The notes: generated by a model from the letters alone, not told the origin. Positions 9,515 through 18,241 are shown, counted from the stretch's first letter. The stretch is DNA of 50,283 bases from Betaproteobacteria bacterium (GCA_012026885.1 VEPL01000029.1:455770-506052), one strand, 5' to 3'. Numbers and translations are program-made.

Positions 9515-10405
9515 TCAGCGGGCCGGACGCCGGCTGCGCGCCGTATCGAGCCTCGCGCAAAGCTGCTCTGTCCCGTCGAGCAGGCGTGCCGTGTGACGCT
9601 GCATCAGGTCGGGGTTGATATGAAACAGGTTGCCCCGGCGCACCGCCGTCAGGCGCGGCCAGGCGTCCCAGTCCGAGAGCCAATCGGGCCGCGCATCCCC
9701 CATGCCGGTCGCGACGATGGCCTCGGGGTCCGCCACCAGCACCGACTCGACCGTCACCGTCGGCGCCATCTGCGTCAGGTGGCCGAACACATTCTCGCCG
9801 CCACACAGGCGGATCGCATCGCTGATGATCTGCAGGCCGCCGACCGTCGTCAGCGGCGCCCTCCAGATCTGGTAGAAGGTACGCACCACCGGTTTTGCGG
9901 CATTCGCCGCCTGCAAACGGGCAAGGCGCTGGCGCAGGGCTTCCCCTGCCGCCCGGGCGATGGCTTCGGTTCCGGCCAGTCGCCCCAGGCGTTCGATTTC
10001 GCCGGGAATGTCGGCGAGCGAACCCGGCTGCGTGACGAAGACGCGCAGCCCGAGCCCGCGCAAGCGCTCGACCTGCGCCTTGTTGTTGCCGCTTTCCCAG
10101 ACCAGCACCACATCGGGCTTCAGCGCGGCCACGGCCTCGAGGTCGATGCGCGCATGATTGCCGATGCGCGGCACCGCCTTCGCCGCCGGCGGAAAATCAC
10201 TGTATTCGACCGTGCCGACAAGGTGGTCACCGGCGCCGGCAGCATAGAGGTTTTCGGCCAGATGCGGGGCAAGTGCCACAATACGGCGGGCCGGCACGGC
10301 GAGGCGCATCTCGTTGCCGAGGTCGTCGGGCACGACAATATCCGCATGCGCCGGCAAGGACAGGGACGCTACCGCGGTCAACAGCGAAAACAGGGCAATT
10401 TTCAT
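9515..10405 (-). CDS. btuF: Periplasmic vitamin B12-binding protein, BtuF-like
   Basis: Substrate-binding component of a class II (FecCD/BtuCD) ABC importer. The 296-residue protein begins with a type I signal peptide (MKIALFSLL...PAHA, no lipobox Cys). The helical-backbone metal-receptor fold is seen in RRIVALAPHLAENLYAAGAG, LEAVAALKPDVVL, and the C-terminal VESVLVADPEAIVATG. I infer cobalamin as ligand because cobQ lies divergently upstream and btuBCD-cbiA lies close by; hemin or ferric siderophore cannot be excluded from the fold alone. The start at 10405 is the Met at the signal peptide; 14 upstream codons to 10447 are ignored. It is not in the riboswitch-led operon: cobQ, on the opposite strand, separates them. 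Confidence 0.85.
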   Translation of the reverse strand: MKIALFSLLTAVASLSLPAHADIVVPDDLGNEMRLAVPARRIVALAPHLAENLYAAGAGDHLVGTVEYSDFPPAAKAVPRIGNHARIDLEAVAALKPDVVLVWESGNNKAQVERLRGLGLRVFVTQPGSLADIPGEIERLGRLAGTEAIARAAGEALRQRLARLQAANAAKPVVRTFYQIWRAPLTTVGGLQIISDAIRLCGGENVFGHLTQMAPTVTVESVLVADPEAIVATGMGDARPDWLSDWDAWPRLTAVRRGNLFHINPDLMQRHTARLLDGTEQLCARLDTARSRRPAR

Positions 10406-10437
10406 GGGCGCAGAATTGGTGGCACCGGCATCCGGCA

Positions 10438-10466
10438 CGCCCGGCATTGTGCCTCAATGCCGGGCG
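10438..10466. repeat. Perfect 12-bp hairpin between btuF and cobQ
   Basis: The arms CGCCCGGCATTG and CAATGCCGGGCG pair perfectly over 12 bp around the five-base loop TGCCT. It sits 33 bases upstream of the btuF start, in the btuF 5' leader or promoter. No T-run follows on either strand, so it is not a normal terminator. It may be an operator dyad or an mRNA leader hairpin. Confidence 0.6.
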
Positions 10467-10627
10467 GTCACACCCGTGCGCCGTAAACGCCAGCCCCTAC
10501 AGCGCGGTCTTGCCGCAAGCGATTTCCAGACTTTCTCACCGTTCGAGTCCGGCGCGACCGCCTTCCGGTCGCGCGATTGCGTGACGCGGGCCCGCCAAGG
10601 GGATAATGACGGCTCCGAACGACGAGA

Positions 10628-12151
10628 ATGCCGATGCCCTGCCTTTCCCTGATGGTCCAGGGGACCACCTCCGATGCCGGCAAGACGACGCTGGTCGCTG
10701 CGCTCGGCCGCATCCTGGCGCGCCGGGGCGTGCGGGTGGCGCCATTCAAGCCGCAGAACATGGCGCTCAATTCGGCGGTGACCGCCGACGGCGGCGAGAT
10801 CGGCCGCGCCCAGGCCTTGCAGGCGGAAGCCTGCGGCGTGGCGCCGCACACCGACTTCAACCCGGTCCTGCTCAAGCCGACGAGCGACCGGCACGCGCAG
10901 ATCATCATCCACGGCAGGGTGGCGACCGACCTCGACGCGCAGGCCTACCATGCCTACAAGCCGCGGGCGATGGGCGCGGTGCTGGCATCGTGGGCACGCC
11001 TGACCGCCGCCTACGAATGCGTCCTGGTCGAAGGTGCCGGCTCGCCCGCCGAGATCAACCTGCGCGACCGTGACATCGCCAACATGGGCTTCGCCGAGGC
11101 GGTCGACTGCCCGGTCATCCTCATCGCCGACATCGACCGCGGCGGCGTCTTCGCCCACCTCGTGGGCACGCTGGCACTGCTCTCGCCGTCCGAGCAGGCG
11201 CGCGTCAGGGGCTTCGTCATCAACCGCTTCCGCGGCGACATGGCGCTACTCGAACCCGGCCTCGAATGGCTCGAGGCGTACACCGGCAAGCCGGTCCTTG
11301 GCGTCATTCCCTACCTCAGCGGCCTCTACCTCGATGCCGAGGATGCCATCGCGACGGCTGCGGTCGACGCCGGAAATGGGGCGAAATTGCGGGTCGTCGC
11401 CCCGGCCTTCCCGCGCGTCTCGAACCACAACGACCTCGATCCGCTGCGCCTGCACCCGCAAGTCGATTTCCGCTGGATCGGGCCGGGCGAGGCACCGCCA
11501 CCGGCCGACCTCATCGTCCTGCCGGGTTCCAAGGCCGTACGTGCCGACCTCGACTGGCTGCGCGAGCGCGGCTGGGAAACGGCGATCCGGCGCCACCTGC
11601 GCTACGGCGGCAAGGTGATCGGCCTGTGCGGCGGCTACCAGATGCTCGGCCGGCGCATCGACGACCCACTCGCCATCGAGGGCAACCCCGGCAGTACGGC
11701 CGGACTCGGGGTGCTGGCGGTCGACACCGTCCTCGCCGCAGAAAAGCAGTTGCGCAATGTCGACGGCCGTCTGGCTCTGCCCGGCGCCGCGGCGCTGCGC
11801 GGCTACGAGATTCACGCCGGGGTCAGCCGCGGGGAAGGGCTGGCGCGGCCGGCGGTACATCTATCCGACGGCCGCAGCGATGGCGCGGTCTCGGCTGATG
11901 GCCAGGTGCTGGGCACCTATTGTCACGGCCTTTTCGATCACCCGGAGGCACTTTCGGCACTGCTCGCCTGGGCTGGTGCCGGCGACACCGAACCGGTGGA
12001 TTTCGCCGCCCGCCGCGCCGCCGATCTCGAGCGCCTGGCCGACGCCGTCGAGGCGGCGCTCGACTGGCCCAGGCTGGCAACGCTGCTGCCCGGCGTCGCC
12101 GGCCTTCAGGCGAAGAGCGCGGCGACCGCCCCGGGGTTGGACGGAAAGTAG
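10628..12151 (+). CDS. cobQ: Cobyric acid synthase
   Basis: Glutamine- and ATP-dependent amidation of adenosyl-cobyrinate a,c-diamide at four side chains to give adenosyl-cobyric acid, in cobalamin synthesis. The 507-residue protein shows the P-loop-like [10 protein letters not shown] near residue 12, then [23 protein letters not shown] and [13 protein letters not shown] of the dethiobiotin-synthetase-like domain, and the class I amidotransferase domain with nucleophile Cys in GLCGGYQML and His in [10 protein letters not shown]. Length is normal. A GATAAT at 10602-10607 could be its -10 box. I found no cobalamin riboswitch ahead of it. The 3' end overlaps the convergent cbiA by 46 bases. Confidence 0.97.
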   Translation: MPMPCLSLMVQGTTSDAGKTTLVAALGRILARRGVRVAPFKPQNMALNSAVTADGGEIGRAQALQAEACGVAPHTDFNPVLLKPTSDRHAQIIIHGRVATDLDAQAYHAYKPRAMGAVLASWARLTAAYECVLVEGAGSPAEINLRDRDIANMGFAEAVDCPVILIADIDRGGVFAHLVGTLALLSPSEQARVRGFVINRFRGDMALLEPGLEWLEAYTGKPVLGVIPYLSGLYLDAEDAIATAAVDAGNGAKLRVVAPAFPRVSNHNDLDPLRLHPQVDFRWIGPGEAPPPADLIVLPGSKAVRADLDWLRERGWETAIRRHLRYGGKVIGLCGGYQMLGRRIDDPLAIEGNPGSTAGLGVLAVDTVLAAEKQLRNVDGRLALPGAAALRGYEIHAGVSRGEGLARPAVHLSDGRSDGAVSADGQVLGTYCHGLFDHPEALSALLAWAGAGDTEPVDFAARRAADLERLADAVEAALDWPRLATLLPGVAGLQAKSAATAPGLDGK

Positions 12152-13389
12152 AAATGCAGGTAGCTGGCGGTGAGCCGCCCCTGCCGGAAAACCGCCTCGC
12201 CCGCACGCCCTTCCGGCGTATGGGCGCGAAGCAGCGGCGCGAGGGGCGTTTCGCTCCGGGAGTAATGGAAGGTATGGGCCGCCAGCCGGCCTTCCGGCAA
12301 CTCGGCAAACTGGGTGCCGAGCGCGGCCAGGCGGGGCTGCATCACGGCCCGGCCGGGCAGCAGGCCGGCGAAGTGGTGGCGGATGCCGTGCTGGTCAACG
12401 ATCTCGTCGAACAGGCTCATCATGCCGCCGCATTCGGCGAGCAGGGGTTTTCCGGAATACACATGCGCCTGCAGGGCGGTCCGCAGGCCGCCGTTGGCGG
12501 CCAATTTAGCCGCGTGCAGCTCCGGATAACCGCCGGGCAGCCAGATCGCGTCGCAGGCGGGCAGCGACTCGCCTGCGAGCGGCGAGAAGAAGCGCAGCTC
12601 GGCCCCGAGCTGACGCAGGGTTTCCAGGTTGGCCGGGTAGATGAAGGCATAGGCGGCATCGCGGGCGATGGCGACGACCTTGCCGGCAAGTTGCGGCGTG
12701 GACCTGGGCGCCGGCGCATCTTCGAAAATGACCGCTTTCGGCAGGTCGACCGCAGCCGTTGCCGCCAGCGCGTCGGCGAGGCGGTCGAGCCGACCGGCCA
12801 GATCGTCGATCTCGCCGGGTTGGAGGAGGCCGAGCTGCCTTTCCGGCAAACTGTCCGCCGCATTCGGCAGGGCGCCGAACCAGCCAATGCCGGAGGGCAG
12901 GCTGCCGGCGAGCAAGTCGGCGTGGCCCGGCCCGGCGACGCGGTTGGCGAGGGCGCCGGTAAAGGGCAGGCCGGGCCGGTAGCTCCCCAGCCCGTGGGCG
13001 ACGGCGCCGAAAGTCTGGGCCATGGCGCCGGCATCGATCACGGCCATGACAGGGATGCCGAAGCGCAAGGCGATATCGGCCGCTGAGGGCACACCGTCGA
13101 AGAGCCCCATGACGCCCTCGACCAGGATCAGGTCCGATGTGGCCGCGGCGCGCGCCAGCCGCCAGCGCGCGTCGGCCTCGCCGCACATGCCGAGGTCGAG
13201 GTTCTGGCACGGCCGGCCGCTGGCCACTTCGTGGATCTGCGGATCGAGGAAATCAGGTCCGCACTTGAACACGGTCACGCGGCGGCCGCGGCGCGCATGC
13301 CAACGCGCCAGCGCCGCCGTGACCGTCGTCTTGCCCGCCCCCGAGGCCGGGGCAGCGACAAGCAAGGCTGGACAGGAGAGGCCGCTCAT
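12106..13389 (-). CDS. cbiA: Cobyrinate a,c-diamide synthase
   Basis: Amidates the a and c carboxylates of (hydrogeno)cobyrinate with glutamine and ATP; called CbiA in the anaerobic and CobB in the aerobic cobalamin route. The 427-residue protein has an N-terminal P-loop ([11 protein letters not shown], about 13-22), [25 protein letters not shown], and the C-terminal amidotransferase-like domain with [11 protein letters not shown] and nucleophile Cys in LAECGGMM. It is the last gene of the minus-strand operon btuB-btuC-btuD-cbiA and its ATG overlaps the btuD stop by four bases (ATGA), indicating translational coupling. Controlled in all likelihood by the cobalamin riboswitch at 17103-17282. 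Confidence 0.96.
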   Translation of the reverse strand: MSGLSCPALLVAAPASGAGKTTVTAALARWHARRGRRVTVFKCGPDFLDPQIHEVASGRPCQNLDLGMCGEADARWRLARAAATSDLILVEGVMGLFDGVPSAADIALRFGIPVMAVIDAGAMAQTFGAVAHGLGSYRPGLPFTGALANRVAGPGHADLLAGSLPSGIGWFGALPNAADSLPERQLGLLQPGEIDDLAGRLDRLADALAATAAVDLPKAVIFEDAPAPRSTPQLAGKVVAIARDAAYAFIYPANLETLRQLGAELRFFSPLAGESLPACDAIWLPGGYPELHAAKLAANGGLRTALQAHVYSGKPLLAECGGMMSLFDEIVDQHGIRHHFAGLLPGRAVMQPRLAALGTQFAELPEGRLAAHTFHYSRSETPLAPLLRAHTPEGRAGEAVFRQGRLTASYLHFYFPSNPGAVAALFA

Positions 13390-14159
13390 TCAGGCACGAA
13401 ATGCCGGCGGTCGCCGTCGTCGATCTGGCGCACGGCGTGGCCGTAGAGGCCGGAGAGCCGCTCCGCCGTCAGGAGCGCGTCGACGGCGCCCGCCTCGACA
13501 CGGCCGTCGCCCTGCAGCAGCAGGGCGCGATCGCAGTAGCGGTGGGCCAGGGCCGGATCGTGCAGCACCATGATGACGCCGGCGCCGCAATCGCGCGCCG
13601 CACCGGCGAACAGCTCGAGGACGGCCATCTGGTGGTTGAGGTCGAGATGCGAGAGGGGTTCGTCGAGCAGGTAGAGCGGCGAGGCCTGGGTCAGCAGCGT
13701 GGCGATGGCGAGTCGCTGGCGCTCGCCGCCGGACAGGGTGTGGACCGGCCGCGCCTCGAGCCCGGCGAGGCCGACCGCGTCCAGGGCCCCGCGCGCCAGC
13801 TCGGCATCGCGCCGGCTTTCCCAGTCCCAGCGCCCGAGGTGGGGATGGCGGCCGGTCAGCGCGGTCTCGAGGACCGTCGATCCGAAGGGGTCGCTCTGGA
13901 ACTGGCCCAGCCAGGCGCGGCGCAGCGCCGCCTGGCGCGGGCTCAGGGCGGCGGCATCGCTGCCGCCGAGCAGCAGGCTGCCCGCTGCCGGACGGCGCAA
14001 CCCGGCCAGCGTCGTCAGCAGGGTGGATTTGCCGGCGCCGTTGCGGCCGAGGATGGCGACGCGCTCGCCGGCGGCGATGGCAAAGTCGAGCGCGGCGACC
14101 AGCGTCGTGCCGCCGATGTCGACGCGCAGGCGGCGGGCCTCGAGCAGGGGCGCGGTCAT
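13386..14159 (-). CDS. btuD: Cobalamin ABC transporter ATP-binding protein, BtuD/FecE type
   Basis: Cytoplasmic ATPase of the importer. The 257-residue protein has the Walker A GRNGAGKST (38-46), Q-loop WLGQFQSDP, signature LSGGERQRLAIA, Walker B LYLLDEPLSHLDL and the switch His in VLHDPALA. The start at 14159 overlaps the btuC stop (ATGA). A much longer reading frame runs upstream through btuC and btuB out of frame; it is a composition shadow. Substrate is inferred as cobalamin from the operon (btuB and cbiA on either side, riboswitch upstream). FecE-type siderophore importers have the same architecture, so context decides. Confidence 0.93.
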   Translation of the reverse strand: MTAPLLEARRLRVDIGGTTLVAALDFAIAAGERVAILGRNGAGKSTLLTTLAGLRRPAAGSLLLGGSDAAALSPRQAALRRAWLGQFQSDPFGSTVLETALTGRHPHLGRWDWESRRDAELARGALDAVGLAGLEARPVHTLSGGERQRLAIATLLTQASPLYLLDEPLSHLDLNHQMAVLELFAGAARDCGAGVIMVLHDPALAHRYCDRALLLQGDGRVEAGAVDALLTAERLSGLYGHAVRQIDDGDRRHFVPE

Positions 14160-15133
14160 CGCGGTTGCCTCGACAGCAGGAACAGGAAAAGCGGCACGCC
14201 GATCAGGGCGGTGAGCACGCCGACGGGCAACTGCTGGGGCGCGATCAGGGTCCGCGCCAGCGTGTCGGCGAAGACCAGCAGGGTGCCGCCGGCAAGCGCC
14301 GAGGCCGGCAGCAGCAGGCGCTGGTCGTTGCCGATGGCGAGGCGGATCAGGTGCGGCACGACGAGTCCGACGAAGCCGATGGAACCGGCCGTCGTCACCG
14401 AAACCGCGGTGGCGAGCGAAGCCAGCAGGTAAATGGCATAGCGCAGGCGGTCGACCGCAACACCCAGGGCCTGCGCCTGCAGCAGGCCGCGCGCGACCAG
14501 GTTGAGTTCGCGGGCGAAGGGCAGGGCGACGACGAGCGCGACGACCAGCGCGAGCATGGCCGGCCACCAGGGCGTGCCCTGGCCGAGGTCGCCCATCAGC
14601 CAGAAGAGCATGCCGCGCAGGCGGTGTTCCTCGGCGATCGACAGCATCAGCGCGATCAATGCGCCGCAGCCGGCGGCGACGATGACGCCGGTCAGCAGCA
14701 GGCGTGTCTGCGTCCAGCTGCCGTCGCCGTGCGCGAGCCCGAAAACGAGCAGCATCGCCGCGAGCGCACCAGCAAAGGCGAGCCCGTCGACGGCGATGAG
14801 CGGCAGACCGAGCAGCATCGCGAACATGGCGCCGACACCGGCGCCACCTGAAATGCCCAGCACGTAGGGATCGGCCAGCGGGTTGCGCAGCAGCACCTGC
14901 ATCAGGGCGCCGGCCAATGCCAGCAAGGCGCCGCAGGCGAAACCCGCAAGTGCGCGCGGCAGGCGCAATTGCAGGACGATGTCGGCAGCGCTGCCGCCCT
15001 GGCCGAGCAAGGCGGCGAGCACTTCGCCCGGCGGGATCGCGAGGCTGCCGGAAACCAGCGAAACGAGGACGCTCGCCGCCGCGAGCAGCCCCAGGAGGAC
15101 CAGGGTCAGGATGGCGCGGCGGCGCGTGGGCAC
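14156..15133 (-). CDS. btuC: Cobalamin ABC transporter permease, BtuC/FecCD type
   Basis: Inner-membrane permease of the importer, 325 residues and strongly hydrophobic with about ten predicted helices. FecCD-family blocks are visible: LRLPRALAGFACGALLALAGALMQVLLRNPLADPY-type segment near residues 55-90 (RLPRAL, NPLADPYVLG), GGAGVGAMFA, and the late SIGFVGLVVPHLIRL followed by LLLPASALAGG. The GTG start at 15133 is preceded by TAGGA at proper spacing; btuB ends six bases upstream. ATGA overlap with btuD follows. Together with BtuD and the separate BtuF it should form the BtuCD-F complex. Confidence 0.94.
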   Translation of the reverse strand: MPTRRRAILTLVLLGLLAAASVLVSLVSGSLAIPPGEVLAALLGQGGSAADIVLQLRLPRALAGFACGALLALAGALMQVLLRNPLADPYVLGISGGAGVGAMFAMLLGLPLIAVDGLAFAGALAAMLLVFGLAHGDGSWTQTRLLLTGVIVAAGCGALIALMLSIAEEHRLRGMLFWLMGDLGQGTPWWPAMLALVVALVVALPFARELNLVARGLLQAQALGVAVDRLRYAIYLLASLATAVSVTTAGSIGFVGLVVPHLIRLAIGNDQRLLLPASALAGGTLLVFADTLARTLIAPQQLPVGVLTALIGVPLFLFLLSRQPR

Positions 15134-15139
15134 GGCGTC

Positions 15140-16981
15140 CTACTTCAGCGCGTAGCGCAGGCCGACGAAGGCGTTGAGGCCGGCGGTCGCATAATCTGCG
15201 ACGAGTTCGTAGTCGCGGTCGAACAGGTTGTTGACGCGGGCGAACACCGACCAGTCGCGGGCAAGGCGGTAAGCACCATAGACATTGAAGATCGCATAGC
15301 CGGCCACCTTGCGGGTGTTGGCGACGTTGTCGTAACGATAATCGCTCGCCTGCATCTCGACCCGCCACTCGAACGGCCCCTCCTGCTGGCCGAGCGCCAG
15401 CGTGCCGTACTGCTTGGCGCGGCGCGGGAGCAGCTTGTCGGTATCCTCGTTGCGCGGGTCGAGGTAGTCGTAGCTGGCGCCCAGAACGAAACTGCCGACA
15501 CGGCCATCGTAGGCGAGCGTCGCGCCCTTGATCAGCGCGCTCGAGATATTGACCATCGTCGAGTCGAAAGTCCCGGGAATACTGGCGAACGTGATCAGGT
15601 CGCTGACATCGTTGCGGTACAGGGTCAGCGACACGTGCTGCAGCCCGGACTCCCAGTGCACCGCGGCCTCGGCATTGCGCGAGGACTCGGGCTTGAGGTT
15701 CGGATTGCCGCGGAAGCCGAAGGACAACGGGAAGTAGAGGTCGTTGAAGGTCGGTGCCTTGAACGCGGTGCCGTAGCCGACATTGGCGCGCCAGGCTTCG
15801 GAGAACTGGTAGCCGTAGGCGATCGAACCGGTCGTCTTGTCGCCGAACTGCGAGTTGTCGTCGATGCGCACGTTGGCCTGCAGGCGATGCGCGGCAAATT
15901 GCCCGCGCCAGCCGGCCATCGCCGAATTGATGCTGCGCGAAGTCACGGTATAGGCCGTGGTGCTGTCGACGTCCTGCTCGAGACGCTCGAGGGCGGCGAG
16001 GAAGTTGCCGAAGCCGGTGGCGATGTCGTTCTGCCACAGATACTGGTTCTGGCTTGTCTTGAAGGTGCTGGTGCGCACGCCGTTGCGCGTGTTTTCGGCA
16101 TCGTCGGTCGAGCGGCCCGCGCGCAGCGTGCTGGTCCAGTTGTCGGTGAAGGCGTCGCGCAGATAGGCGCTGTAGGTGGACACCACCTGGTCGTTGCGGT
16201 CGTCACCGGGGGTGCCCGCATCGTAGCGGTTCTCGCCGCTGCTGTAGAAGATGTTGGCGCCCGCCTCGTGGCCCTTGGCGAAGGCGTAGGCGAGGCTGCC
16301 GGTGACGCTGTTCTGGCGGAAGCCGTCGCGGTCGGCGTTGTAGGTGAAATTCCGCGGACCCGGATTGCGGGTGCTGTTGAATCCCTTGGAATAATCGGTT
16401 GCTGCGTTCAGCGCATAACGCCAGCCGGCGGCGCCGCCGGCAAAGCCCGCGTTCCCCCGGTAAGTGTCGTAGGAGCCGGCGCCGATCTCGGCGTAGGGGC
16501 TGAATCCCTCGCCGCCGCGGCGGGTGAAGACCTGCACGACGCCGCCGACGGCATCGGCCCCGTAGAGCGAAGACGCCGGTCCGCGCAGGATCTCGATGCG
16601 CTCGATCTGGCTGGTCGGGATGCGCGACCATGCGGGGCTGCCCGCCGTCGCCGAGCCGACGCGGACGCCGTCGATCAGGAGCAGGACCTGGTTGCTGCTG
16701 GTACCGCGCATGAAGAGGCTGGAATTGGCGCCCGGGGCGCCGTTGGCGATGACCTGGATGCCGGGCTGGCGACCGAGGATCTCCTCAAGGGTCGACTGGC
16801 CGGCTTCGTCGATGTCCTTGCGCTCGACGACGGTAACATCGGAGAGCAGTTCGGATGTGCGCGTCGGCTGGCGCGTCGCGGTGACGACGACGGGATCGAG
16901 GGTAGCCGCCTGCTGGGCCTGGAGGGCACACGGGAAGGCGAGGGCAATGGCCGCGGCGAGCGGCACGAGACGTGGATTCAT
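15140..16981 (-). CDS. btuB: TonB-dependent outer-membrane cobalamin receptor
   Basis: Outer-membrane beta-barrel that takes up vitamin B12 with energy from TonB. The 613-residue protein has a signal peptide (MNPRLVPLAAAIALAF...LQAQ), a TonB box (DPVVVTATR, residues 29-37), a plug domain with ILRGPASSLYGADAVGGVV, and a barrel ending in the C-terminal aromatic-rich strand (AFVGLRYALK). The ATG at 16981 has GGGAG just upstream and stands 120 bases downstream of the riboswitch, which identifies the substrate class. The open frame to 17089 runs into the leader and is not used. First gene of btuB-btuC-btuD-cbiA. Confidence 0.96.
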   Translation of the reverse strand: MNPRLVPLAAAIALAFPCALQAQQAATLDPVVVTATRQPTRTSELLSDVTVVERKDIDEAGQSTLEEILGRQPGIQVIANGAPGANSSLFMRGTSSNQVLLLIDGVRVGSATAGSPAWSRIPTSQIERIEILRGPASSLYGADAVGGVVQVFTRRGGEGFSPYAEIGAGSYDTYRGNAGFAGGAAGWRYALNAATDYSKGFNSTRNPGPRNFTYNADRDGFRQNSVTGSLAYAFAKGHEAGANIFYSSGENRYDAGTPGDDRNDQVVSTYSAYLRDAFTDNWTSTLRAGRSTDDAENTRNGVRTSTFKTSQNQYLWQNDIATGFGNFLAALERLEQDVDSTTAYTVTSRSINSAMAGWRGQFAAHRLQANVRIDDNSQFGDKTTGSIAYGYQFSEAWRANVGYGTAFKAPTFNDLYFPLSFGFRGNPNLKPESSRNAEAAVHWESGLQHVSLTLYRNDVSDLITFASIPGTFDSTMVNISSALIKGATLAYDGRVGSFVLGASYDYLDPRNEDTDKLLPRRAKQYGTLALGQQEGPFEWRVEMQASDYRYDNVANTRKVAGYAIFNVYGAYRLARDWSVFARVNNLFDRDYELVADYATAGLNAFVGLRYALK

Positions 16982-17102
16982 ATTTTTCTCCCTGGGCCGG
17001 CAGGCGTCCCCGCATGCCGGCAGCAACGTGAATGGAGGCGCCGCGAGGGGGAGGGCAGGGTGAATCCCGGCGCCACCACCCCGTGGCACTTCCGCTGGTT
17101 TT

Positions 17103-17282
17103 GTCCCAGGCCGGTATCCGGGCTCGCGAGTCTTGATGCGCCGCCTTCCCAGACCGAAATCCAGTGGCGTCCTGGCGCATCCGCACTCGCTTACCGTTGC
17201 GGGGGCAGCAGCGGCGTTGTCGTTTCCGACGCACCGCTTTCCCGTTTAACCGCGGTCGGAGAATCCTTCCGCAGCACCTGAC
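17103..17282 (-). promoter_or_regulatory. Cobalamin riboswitch upstream of btuB
   Basis: Read on the minus strand, the region holds the full cobalamin-riboswitch core in order: GGTGCTGCGG at the 5' end (near 17279), the conserved GCTGCCCCCGCAACGGTAA (17209-17191), the B12-box element CGCCACTG (17169-17162), GGTCTGGGAAGG (17155-17144) and the closing GAGCCCGGATACCGGCC (near 17126-17110). It lies in the 429-base gap 16982-17410, ahead of btuB. No T-rich terminator stands between it and the btuB start, so ligand binding more likely blocks translation initiation than transcription. Adenosylcobalamin or a related corrinoid should repress btuB-btuC-btuD-cbiA. Boundaries are approximate. Confidence 0.95.
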
Positions 17283-17373
17283 ACGGCGCGCATTCTACAC
17301 GCCCTGCTGTTGCGGTGCATCAGCCGGGCCGCCGCCTTGCCGACAAAACACTTTCAGAAGAGGCGCTTAGTCC

Positions 17374-17403
17374 TTGACCCGTTGTTGTTTATGCCTCTAT
17401 AGT
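17374..17403 (+). promoter_or_regulatory. Sigma-70 promoter of the zapA operon
   Basis: TTGACC (17374-17379) and TATAGT (17398-17403) are 18 bases apart and closely match the -35 and -10 consensus. The expected transcription start falls at about 17409-17411, the same place as the ATG of the first gene, so the message may be leaderless. Confidence 0.75.
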
Positions 17404-17410
17404 GCGCGCC

Positions 17411-17608
17411 ATGATCGAAGATCTCGAAGCACTCGAAGCGAAGGTCGAACAGGTTCTCGCCCTGGTTCACCAGTTGCGCGCCGAGAACGAGGTCCTCAAG
17501 CACCAGATGGAAGCCGCCGAAGCGGAACGCCTGCATCTGCGCCAGACGATGAGTGCCGCACGCGACCGCCTCGAGGCCCTCGTCGGCCGCCTGCCCGAGG
17601 AAGCCTGA
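17411..17608 (+). CDS. Small coiled-coil protein of the TIGR02449 type, upstream of zapA
   Basis: A 65-residue protein that is almost entirely a predicted coiled coil, with Leu/Val heptads (LEALEAKVEQVLALVHQL, then LRAENEVLKHQ). Small proteins of this kind are encoded directly before zapA in many beta- and gammaproteobacteria (TIGR02449) and resemble ZapB in size and build; a role at the division ring is inference. The ATG at 17411 is chosen because it starts the heptads (an in-frame GTG at 17402 lies within the -10 box). There is no ribosome binding site. The stop is one base before the zapA start, so the two are coupled. Confidence 0.82.
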   Translation: MIEDLEALEAKVEQVLALVHQLRAENEVLKHQMEAAEAERLHLRQTMSAARDRLEALVGRLPEEA

Positions 17609-17609
17609 G

Positions 17610-17954
17610 ATGTCGGCCGAGCCGAAACACCTCGACGTCACCATCATGGGCCGCGAATACCGCGTGGCCTGCACACCCGAGGAACGCGAGGCGCTACTCG
17701 CCGCCGTCGAACTCGTCGACGGCAAGATGCGCGACATCGCCCAGCGCACCAGGACGACCATCGCCGAGCGGGTCGCGGTCATGGCAGCGTTGAACATCGC
17801 CCACGAGCACCTTTCCGGCACTTCCGGCCTTGCGCTGCCCGTTGCGGCCGAGGCCGCCGACATACTTGCGACTTCAGAAGCAAAGCGTAGAATCGGCGGC
17901 ATGGGTGCACGGCTTGATACCGTGCTCGCCCCGCAGCAGCGGCTGGATATCTGA
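17610..17954 (+). CDS. zapA: Cell division protein ZapA
   Basis: Positive regulator of Z-ring assembly that binds and bundles FtsZ. The 114-residue protein has the N-terminal ZapA fold (LDVTIMGREYRVACTPEE) and a C-terminal helix for dimer/tetramer formation (AALNIAHEHLS and beyond). I chose ATG 17610, which follows the previous stop directly (TGAGATG) and gives the normal ZapA start; the frame is open to 17553 inside the upstream gene. Followed by 6S RNA, the usual arrangement in proteobacteria. Confidence 0.94.
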   Translation: MSAEPKHLDVTIMGREYRVACTPEEREALLAAVELVDGKMRDIAQRTRTTIAERVAVMAALNIAHEHLSGTSGLALPVAAEAADILATSEAKRRIGGMGARLDTVLAPQQRLDI

Positions 17955-17983
17955 GCGGCCGCCGGCGGGGGCGAAAAGCCCGC

Positions 17984-18172
17984 CGAGTGTCCCCTGCGGT
18001 GTTCGTCAAGGCCATATATTCCTTGAACCAATGCTGATTGGCATCGGCTGCGGACCAGCGAAACCGCTGTTGTGCGCGTTCCCCTGTCGAACGTGCCTGA
18101 TGCGGGAGGAAAGCAGCCACTCTGAACCCAGGTTCAGGATGCCGGCCTGACGGCATCTGCGGGGGCGCAGTA
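17984..18172 (+). ncRNA. ssrS: 6S RNA
   Basis: Regulatory RNA that mimics an open promoter and sequesters sigma-70 RNA polymerase in stationary phase. The position straight after zapA is the standard one. Sequence signs: the closing-stem arms CCCCTGCGGTG (from 17991) and CATCTGCGGGG (to about 18164), the GTGTTCGTCAAGG and CTTGAACC elements of the 5' side, and the TGAACCCAGGTTCA region on the 3' side, leaving a large central bubble between paired arms. There is no coding frame of note. Ends are estimated from pairing and could be off by 10-15 bases. Confidence 0.85.
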
Positions 18173-18195
18173 TCCGTCCCCGGCAACGGGGCAAG

Positions 18196-18222
18196 AAAAA
18201 GCCGCTCGTCGAGCGGCTTTTT
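18196..18222. terminator. Bidirectional rho-independent terminator
   Basis: AAAAA-GCCGCTC-GTC-GAGCGGC-TTTTT: a 7-bp GC stem with a run of A on one side and T on the other. It ends 6S RNA transcription on the plus strand and the solute-binding-protein gene on the minus strand. Confidence 0.9.
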
Positions 18223-18241
18223 CACGTCGCGTCCAAGCAGC

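Noticed and set aside
10406..10627. A second cobalamin riboswitch before btuF or cobQ
   Set aside because: I read both strands for the GCCCCCGCAACGG and CGCCACTG blocks and found neither; only a simple hairpin is present.
13386..16037. An 883-codon minus-strand frame spanning btuD, btuC and part of btuB
   Set aside because: Only its end (13386-14159) is a real gene (btuD). The rest is an Arg/Pro-rich out-of-frame shadow of btuC and btuB, as is usual in GC-rich DNA.
14969..17281. A 770-codon plus-strand frame opposite btuC, btuB and the riboswitch
   Set aside because: It crosses a riboswitch and two real genes antisense; Val/Ala/Gly-rich without motifs.
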